Shown: piece after piece, positions 62,501 to 64,000 of the stretch
How the letters are laid out: each line of letters starts with the position of its first letter
Numbering within the stretch: position 1 is the stretch's first letter
Source of the DNA: Harmothoe impar
Lineage: Eukaryota > Annelida > Polychaeta > Phyllodocida > Polynoidae
Direction: 5' to 3'
DNA: 64,000 nt
Assembly (NCBI GenBank): GCA_947462335.1
Contig: OX381708.1
Span: forward strand, 8,804,001 to 8,868,000
Position numbers and translations under genes: made by a program
The notes under the pieces: generated by a model
Seen by the model: the letters and a program-made list of their open reading frames with translations, nothing else
Told to the model about the DNA's origin: nothing
Database searches by the model: none

Positions 62501-63859
62501 ATTCAGGGAAATTCTTACATGTAAATAATCACCATTTCTGTTTTGTCTTATTTAGTTCATTTCCATTTTCAGCTGCTTCCCCAAGCACCACCACTGGCCC
62601 TATACGTAAGACTCTATTTTATCCAACTTAACTTCCCCTCATGACAATTTTTGTAAACTGTTCTCGAATTTCTCAATGAGTGATGAAATTAAGTGTTGCA
62701 TTGAATGGCACTAATTGAGTCTTAATAGAGTACCATACTACTTAAGTATTGTATTACAGCAAGTGTCTGTCAGTCGGGATGGAATCCACACAAGAGTTTC
62801 ACATGCTACTGGCTAGTGACAACCACAACCTCATTCAGCAATGCAGAACAGTCATGTGGCAACAGACGTGGCACCCTCGCTACGATCGACTCACAGGAAA
62901 CATCAGACTTTCTGGTAGGATTCATTAGTGGCTTAAGGTAAGAATTTTTTTCAACCCTTTTAAAATTGTTAGCAGCTTCAATGTGATATACCCTTGCTTG
63001 GCTTGTACTCAAGCCCCATACCAACCCTATGAGATTAATACATTCCTTAATCCATTAGCATGGATGTCACGAAAAAAAAAAGACATTTGTTGTCATGATG
63101 CACAGATGCAGCCCTGGCAAGCAACTCACCATTGCTGCATCAGTGCATCATGCCATACCTCTGGTAGTGTCTCAACCCCATAGGGTTGCCATGATGCATG
63201 AATGCAGCCCTGGTGAGTTACTCACTACTCAATACTCTGTCACTTCGGATGGAAGTGGGTTGTTCACTCCTTGAACGTTCCCTATTTCATATGAACAAAC
63301 CCTTAAAAGGTGCGCTGTTGATGATCTCCATAGGTGTTGCCAAAGAGGGATAACACAGTGGATCATAATCAGTCATACTTTGATAATTCCAAGTTTTGAC
63401 CAGGTCTGTCCTATATATAATTGTATAAATATGCCCCAGTAATTCATCACATCCATTATGCAGCCAGTATTCTTAGAGCCATTATTGAAGATGAACTGTC
63501 AGTTTCCACATTAAAACATCAGCTCCAGAAGTATACTAGATCAGACCCAATCTCTAATTGTGGCTCTTATTATGCCTTATGATAATGTGCTTCAATACCA
63601 TCAAGTTGTAGATCTATAACACTAAATACCCACCATCTTCCTTGCAGTGCATACAATTCTGATTGGTTATGGATTGGATATGAAGAAACTAAAACAGCAT
63701 GGAACGATGGGAGCCCCTTCTGGTGGTCAAATTATCATACCTCTGAACCAAATGGTGCTACTGACCTGTGTACTGCGACAATTATTAGAACTGGCTGGAA
63801 CTTACACTGGGCTGATACTACATGCTCTAAACCATTCAGATACCTTTGTCAAATCAGTG
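26543..63859 (+). CDS. Multi-domain secreted or membrane C-type lectin (13 exons, partial)
   Basis: Gene-level entry. Joining the 13 exons gives 1,819 coding bases with every splice phase agreeing and no stop, about 606 residues so far. Order: signal peptide, CTLD1 (no EPN), Pro/Thr hinge, beta-rich domain, hinge, CTLD2 (no EPN), hinge, CTLD3 (EPN/WAD), then an exon outside the window. CTLD1 and CTLD2 are an internal duplication. A secreted or cell-surface glycan-recognition protein is the natural reading. The weakest link is exon 1 to exon 2 across 12 kb. Confidence 0.75.
26838..27692. repeat. ~396-bp tandem duplication including a MITE
   Basis: The CTTTAAG-type MITE at 26,838-27,007 and the following unique DNA (to about 27,292) are repeated as a direct copy at about 27,308-27,687, offset 396 bp. 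Identity is high (for example GGCTATTAAGTGACTCTTGT in both). The first part of the MITE is missing from the second copy. Confidence 0.85.
28990..32240. mobile_element. ~3.3-kb element with long diverged inverted arms
   Basis: The left arm (about 28,990-30,100) and right arm (about 31,450-32,240) are inverted copies. Shared segments include AAGTGGCAGCCATCTTG, GTCAGAAACCTTCAT, AGAGACCATTT, GGATCTT and GAGTNAGACAG. The GCAGCCATCTTG module is itself repeated within each arm. The centre (30.1-31.4 kb) has an 89-codon plus-strand frame (30,661) that I do not recognise. Several G tracts of 8-13 bases lie inside. Transposon class unknown. Confidence 0.6.
32469..32665. repeat. 20-bp minisatellite, about 10 units
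   Basis: The unit is TCACATGGTACTAGATAACG with small variations, in tandem. Confidence 0.9.
33418..33571. mobile_element. 154-bp MITE with AACGTT-rich arms
   Basis: TACCCAGTAAACAAAAAACG pairs with the inverted right end, which reads TACCCAGCTAACAAAAAAAC. Internal ATAACGTTATA palindromes repeat. It is nested in the 2.1-kb element. Confidence 0.8.
33690..34970. repeat. 27-bp minisatellite, ~45 diverged units
   Basis: The consensus unit on the plus strand starts AGGCTAGGATAAGGCAGGG and ends CAGGGGAC, with units of 25-28 bp. The first 200 bp are more diverged (AGAGCAAGGCAGAG type). Because 27 is a multiple of three and stop codons are rare in the unit, both strands show long spurious open frames (Cys/Pro/Leu repeats on the minus strand). 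Confidence 0.9.
36751..37071. mobile_element. Foldback MITE with internal 17-bp repeats
   Basis: GGCTGTGTCTCATGAGATGG at the left pairs with the exact inverted complement at 37,052-37,071. Pairing continues through GTGAACGTCTTTGACCGGG. Four tandem units of GACCGGGTGCCAGCTTT lie in the left arm and about two inverted units in the right arm. No coding potential. Confidence 0.85.
38586..38754 (+). CDS. C-type lectin gene, exon 2: first half of CTLD1
   Basis: The acceptor TTGTTTCAG opens a 169-nt exon in phase 1 and GTAGG|GTAAGT closes it in phase 2. It encodes the N-terminal half of a C-type lectin fold: a first Cys, NGVCYEK, the AAAQCQLVSVQSDAQ helix and WLSDFVG. Its length and both phases are identical to exon 8, which starts CTLD2, so the two arose by internal duplication. 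A 16.3-kb intron packed with transposons separates it from its second half. Confidence 0.85.
38963..39021 (-). mobile_element. LTR, left copy, part 1
   Basis: It matches 54,502-54,557 (CCCC, then AATATTGGTAAAT and AGAACAAGGT). The copy is interrupted at 39,021 by the 10.2-kb inverted-repeat element and resumes at 49,272. Confidence 0.8.
40424..43264 (-). pseudogene. LINE ORF2: endonuclease-reverse transcriptase
   Basis: One frame runs about 947 codons from ATG 43,264 to TAA 40,424-40,426. The N-terminal endonuclease shows MACNICSLYGK, VCETWLD, GGLLFYVKEDI, LMGDFNID, LIDHLYTN and SDHMPI, the usual APE-type series. The reverse transcriptase shows LRPISQLP, FLDYKKASDTVSHN, YGVPQGSTAGPILF and TLYADDAV (catalytic YADD), then the C-terminal RRLPTRHF region. 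Five internal stops lie at 43,073 TAG, 42,161 TAA, 41,837 TAA, 40,643 TAG and 40,559 TAA, and there is no frameshift. The ATG overlaps the stop of the upstream frame (ATGAGTAG), suggesting coupled re-initiation in the ancestor. Confidence 0.95.
43257..43484 (-). CDS. LINE Pro-rich frame preceding ORF2
   Basis: A 75-codon frame rich in Pro and Ser (VPPPPQPSPEE) that ends 8 nt inside ORF2. It is in a different frame from the SGNH frame, and G/C homopolymer tracts lie between. It is probably the C-terminus of that protein after a slippage frameshift. No domain seen. Confidence 0.45.
   Translation of the reverse strand: MFNHTLLQNLTVPPPPQPSPEEIIQAKTDRKLPPPPSPTPQTHPPSLPLSLIKLLSCIQNYASDIRESVSPMSYE
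43621..44331 (-). CDS. LINE SGNH-hydrolase-like protein
   Basis: 236 codons. Near the N-terminus LILVLADSRGEFL carries the block I Asp-Ser (residues 28-29). VVHRGGANLDTL supplies the block II Gly, IFGGICNVT the block III Gly/Asn, and WLEDSCHF (residues 195-202) a D-x-x-H. These four blocks in this order define SGNH/GDSL-type esterases. Esterase domains in the first ORFs of CR1-like LINEs are established knowledge, so the call is consistent with the family. The frame has no internal stop, unlike its neighbours. It lies between the NADAR-bearing ORF1 and ORF2 on the same strand. Confidence 0.65.
   Translation of the reverse strand: MLALLYQLTANRCQPTTTTMLILVLADSRGEFLQNYLPDYNLIRYHVVHRGGANLDTLADLAVLNIHLYQPDYILIFGGICNVTIRYKKTKYTELRDHPSSISDHYPDAMLNLRMKIGVATKAPIMFCPLVGIDLMRYSHIHYYHPHQDLLDNLMVELNQYITSVNAYHGIPTPWIATEYHKYGRHGHISHRYGWLEDSCHFESDALINVAKEMNDAIKKLHRAVSACKLAYPRQR
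44852..46231 (-). pseudogene. LINE ORF1 with coiled coil, RRM and C-terminal NADAR domain
   Basis: About 459 codons in one frame, broken only by TAG at 45,640-45,638. The first part has a heptad-rich coiled coil (DIERLIHDL to SICLLDQNSR), then RRKNLIIEGV and RPITVTFIRAEIRD, the RRM signature of L1-type ORF1 proteins. Across the stop the frame continues LMSFKSRLKKAQ, as in intact ORF1 homologs. The downstream part (residues 86-235 counted from ATG 45,634) is a NADAR/YbiA-like domain: YHGPLSPYSNLYPCRIEIDG, YQSVEQ, a Trp, KYKQNKRLRVKLL, IELTPSP, and GKNRGGKVL. NADAR proteins act on N-glycosidic bonds of riboflavin-pathway or ADP-ribosyl compounds; its role in a retrotransposon is unknown. Confidence 0.85.
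46434..48600. other. Interior of the 10.2-kb DNA element
   Basis: It continues the left arm to about 46,800, then unrecognised DNA with short frames on both strands. Around 48,275-48,400 a plus-strand frame reads IPPSAILKMLCCHC, then Cys-rich residues, then (after a stop) LNCTDMWKCS. This matches the pattern of the CxC-type Cys tail found in various transposon-encoded proteins, but it is too decayed to classify. Confidence 0.35.
49272..49548 (-). mobile_element. LTR, left copy, part 2
   Basis: It is about 90 percent identical by eye to 54,558-54,837. Shared blocks include GTGTACAGGTTGCGAATCT, GCGCACTCCCTATAGAGTTC, CTGGCTATATATAGGCAGCC (a TATA box candidate) and CCATACCCCAAGCCCGGAGC. Confidence 0.85.
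49551..49860. mobile_element. ~0.3-kb MITE at the LTR edge
   Basis: AGTGGGCACAC at the left pairs with GTGTGCCACT at the right, with AATGAAGTGCTTATTA-type motifs inverted inside each arm. It sits directly against the inner edge of the left LTR copy. Confidence 0.6.
50492..50563 (-). mobile_element. tRNA-derived SINE head
   Basis: On the minus strand GGTGGCCTAATGAGTAAGTC resembles an A box region and GGTCCTGGGTGCGATCCC a B box. The acceptor stem is not complementary. It lies at the 3' end of the Ser/Lys-rich frame, inside the LTR element. Confidence 0.55.
50592..51754 (-). pseudogene. LTR-element Ser/Lys-rich protein, unknown function
   Basis: ATG 51,754 (MAEQQLHQSK) starts a frame of about 200 codons: an acidic start (SEDELSEKLADMDVD), then Ser/Thr/Lys-rich low complexity (SVSKPKKPGTSSTK, KEVKKPKGG). 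Two in-frame stops (TAG about 51,709 and TGA about 51,320) interrupt it. A frameshift near 51,155 moves it to the frame of 51,131-50,592, with LVSLTQDLDKSAAVNATAAL and an acidic Thr/Pro-rich end. It resembles no standard retroelement enzyme. Its place downstream of the protease, where pol would be, is unusual. Confidence 0.55.
52156..53607 (-). pseudogene. LTR-element gag C-part and retropepsin-like protease
   Basis: The frame 53,607-52,156 contains two internal stops (TGA 53,380; TAG about 53,350) and then a clean 382-codon stretch. An aspartic-protease pattern is visible: VEFLVDTEDSHSFISS (residues 95-110 counted from 53,304), the later ADGILGLDF flap-side motif, and hydrophobic strands between. 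The catalytic triplet reads DTE instead of DTG/DTS, so activity is doubtful. The upstream part (GLRNVGVEPDAW) resembles capsid-type gag segments. The Lys/Arg-rich C-terminal third may bind nucleic acid. Gypsy or BEL affinity cannot be settled. Confidence 0.7.
53780..54400 (-). pseudogene. LTR-element gag-like coiled-coil segment
   Basis: From about 54,400 an Arg/Ser/Thr-rich start leads into a long heptad-rich helix (ALEGAICYRNSKLKEKDARL, ENIKLTQSL, LALEVDLLRTKKA). It ends at a stop at 53,780. The protease-bearing frame lies in another frame downstream, so a frameshift separates them, either a decay lesion or a programmed shift. The position directly inside the 5' (right) LTR fits gag. Confidence 0.55.
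54498..54837 (-). mobile_element. LTR, right copy (5' LTR of the minus-strand element)
   Basis: About 335 bp, starting TGTGACTTTTTTCCCC on the plus strand and ending CAGGTGCTGCCACCTAC. It contains CTATATATAGG. The left copy is split by the 10.2-kb element. It ends 200 bp before the second half-exon of CTLD1. Confidence 0.85.
55032..55222 (+). CDS. C-type lectin gene, exon 3: second half of CTLD1
   Basis: The acceptor TACCTCTCTAG opens a 191-nt exon in phase 2; ATTT|GTAAGT closes it in phase 1. It encodes DAWIGLSRRDAS (the WIGL motif), SPWQFEDGS, TQWKSGHP, HCAILED and NKRFIC, the C-terminal half of a CTLD with its Cys pairs. The Ca-site triplet region has SGHPKGNR instead of EPN or QPD, so sugar binding by the classical site is unlikely. 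Confidence 0.9.
55523..56294 (+). CDS. C-type lectin gene, exons 4 and 5: linker micro-exons
   Basis: Two 24-nt exons (55,523-55,546 and 56,271-56,294), each with good AG and GTAAG borders and phase 1 on both sides. They encode CQPVKAAP and GPTPSPPA, a Pro/Thr-rich, probably O-glycosylated hinge. Symmetric phases mean either could be skipped without a frameshift. Confidence 0.75.
56295..58268 (+). other. Lectin intron 5, no embedded gene seen
   Basis: No repeat of a known family is clear. A minus-strand frame (56,942-56,664) has no recognisable content. Confidence 0.35.
58269..58751 (+). CDS. C-type lectin gene, exon 6: beta-rich domain of unknown family
   Basis: A 483-nt exon, phase 1 at both ends (CCCACAG| and GGAC|GTAAGT), encoding one whole domain of about 160 residues. 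It has alternating hydrophobic strands with Gly/Ser/Thr turns: ETAGCYGIQAI, SGTLTAITVYV, VFIDIWTQVS, HTFSVPGTVNVDQCSKVGHH, then ATSGETEYRYF. It resembles lone beta-sandwich domains in other invertebrate secreted proteins, in which the strand after IDIW ends in a V-x-x-GD-x-x-G-type loop (here VDQCSKVGHH), but I cannot name the family. Symmetric phases mark it as a shuffled module. Confidence 0.8.
59270..59332 (+). CDS. C-type lectin gene, exon 7: Thr/Pro linker
   Basis: 63 nt, phase 1-1, borders CTGACAG| and GCAG|GTAAG. It encodes a Cys-Gln-Trp followed by a PTTPAATTPSPPA mucin-like hinge. Confidence 0.8.
59768..60059. mobile_element. TTAA-flanked piggyBac-type MITE
   Basis: CCCTCTCACTGCCAG at the left pairs with CTGGCAGTGGGAGGA at the right, with TTAA on both sides (59,764-59,767; 60,060-60,063). 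A diverged, incomplete copy lies at about 24,965-25,155. Confidence 0.85.
60411..60579 (+). CDS. C-type lectin gene, exon 8: first half of CTLD2
   Basis: 169 nt, phases 1 and 2, acceptor ACCTTTCAG and donor GTAGG|GTAGGT. It encodes AATTTVAGC, NGGCYEKHSAAAHASAAAQC, VLVSVQSDAQ and WIRDFVG. It is the closest relative of exon 2 in length, phase and sequence. Confidence 0.9.
60969..61159 (+). CDS. C-type lectin gene, exon 9: second half of CTLD2
   Basis: 191 nt, phases 2 and 1, acceptor TTTGTACAG and donor GTTT|GTAAGT. It encodes DTWIGLTRTDASSPWQFQDG, TKWKSGHP, HCAVIDS and WNRFVC. Like CTLD1 it lacks EPN/QPD. The intron between the two halves is only 389 bp here, against 16.3 kb in CTLD1. Confidence 0.9.
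61300..61945. repeat. Tandem pair of ~320-bp repeat units in lectin intron
   Basis: Two direct units (61,309-61,640 and 61,640-61,945) share ATCATATTTGGAGGAT, TTTTACAGTGTATTT and GTGCACTCCAAAA or ATGCACTCCAAAA. The ends and the middle carry inverted AAAGTGGCATGGTC, ATGCCACTTTAA and GACCATATCACTTTAA, so it is probably a MITE in tandem. Confidence 0.7.
62143..62605 (+). CDS. C-type lectin gene, exons 10 and 11: linkers
   Basis: A 30-nt exon (62,143-62,172) and a 33-nt exon (62,573-62,605), both phase 1-1 with good borders (TTTGTAG|, ACAA|GTAAGT; TTTTCAG|, ATAC|GTAAGA). They encode CGVGATPGTT and ASPSTTTGPI, a mucin-like hinge between CTLD2 and CTLD3. Confidence 0.8.
62760..62937 (+). CDS. C-type lectin gene, exon 12: first half of CTLD3
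   Basis: 178 nt, phases 1 and 2, acceptor GTATTACAG and donor TTAAG|GTAAGA. It encodes SVCQSGWNPHKSFTCYWLVT, FSNAEQSCGNRRGTLATIDS and FLVGFISGL, a standard CTLD start (W-x-x-x-x-x-x-C-Y and the x-A-x-x-x-C helix). It is clearly more distant from CTLD1 and CTLD2 than they are from each other. Confidence 0.9.
63048..63225. mobile_element. CTTTAAGGA-family MITE copy in lectin intron 12
   Basis: It carries the family core (TGTTGTCATGATGCA, GCAGCCCTGG, GAGTTACTCAC). Related remnants lie at about 59,150-59,235, 59,430-59,522 and 60,215-60,290. Confidence 0.55.
63648..63859 (+). CDS. C-type lectin gene, exon 13: second half of CTLD3
   Basis: 212 nt, phase 2 start after CCTTGCAG; it ends CAGTG|GTATGT in phase 1, so the gene continues beyond the window. 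It encodes DWLWIGYEET, AWNDGSPFWW, HTSEPNGATDLC, LHWADTTC and FRYLCQ. EPN followed by WAD in the next strand is the arrangement of calcium-dependent, mannose-type sugar-binding sites (WND is typical; WAD is a mild variant). This is the only CTLD of the three with an intact site. Confidence 0.9.
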
Positions 63860-64000
63860 GTATGTATTTGAGCAGTTATTTAAACATTATGATTATATAC
63901 ACACAGAAATATGGGTGAGACCATCTAAGAATGTACAATTGTGGCAAAAATTAAGAAACTTAACCCTAATGGTTACAACTTTTTTATATCTAAAGCCTCA

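Overview
The window is animal nuclear DNA, most likely from a marine invertebrate. Genes are split by GT-AG introns of 0.1 to 16 kb. Recognisable families are rhodopsin-type GPCRs, a plexin-like receptor and a multi-domain C-type lectin. The rest is transposon-rich, AT-rich DNA with many inverted-repeat MITEs and homopolymer G tracts. A deuterostome or lophotrochozoan fits; the sequence alone does not let me name the species.

Layout. (1) 1-6.4 kb, minus strand: exons of a plexin-like membrane protein with a short acidic tail, plus a signal-peptide exon at 6.3-6.1 kb that may or may not belong to it. (2) 10.2-15.9 kb: a GPCR cluster. It holds one plus-strand receptor whose 5' half has been tandemly duplicated (545-bp unit), a broken plus-strand receptor, and a two-exon minus-strand paralog of the broken one with a single in-frame TAA. 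(3) 16-26.5 kb: no confident gene; several MITEs and a tRNA-derived SINE. (4) 26.5-64 kb, plus strand: one large C-type lectin gene. I can follow 13 exons whose splice phases all agree: signal peptide, CTLD1, Thr/Pro linkers, a roughly 160-aa beta-rich domain of unknown family, CTLD2, and CTLD3 with EPN and WAD motifs. It continues past the window.

The lectin introns carry a transposon record. Intron 1 (12 kb) has a 2.1-kb TA-flanked element built around a 27-bp minisatellite, a 3.3-kb element with long diverged inverted arms, and foldback MITEs. Intron 2 (16 kb) splits CTLD1 and is a three-level nest. A gag-protease LTR element without visible reverse transcriptase lies outermost (about 39.0-54.8 kb). 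One of its LTRs is interrupted by a 10.2-kb DNA element with long inverted ends and a 3-bp target duplication. That element is interrupted in turn by a 6.9-kb LINE with a poly(A) tail and 5-bp target duplication.

The most interesting object is that LINE (39,490-46,428, minus strand). Its ORF1 has a coiled coil, an L1-ORF1-like RRM segment and, in the same frame, a C-terminal NADAR (YbiA-like) domain. An SGNH-hydrolase-like ORF follows, then an endonuclease-reverse transcriptase ORF2. ORF2 stays in one frame for 2.8 kb and is broken only by TAA/TAG codons, each explicable by a C-to-T change in a CAA/CAG codon.
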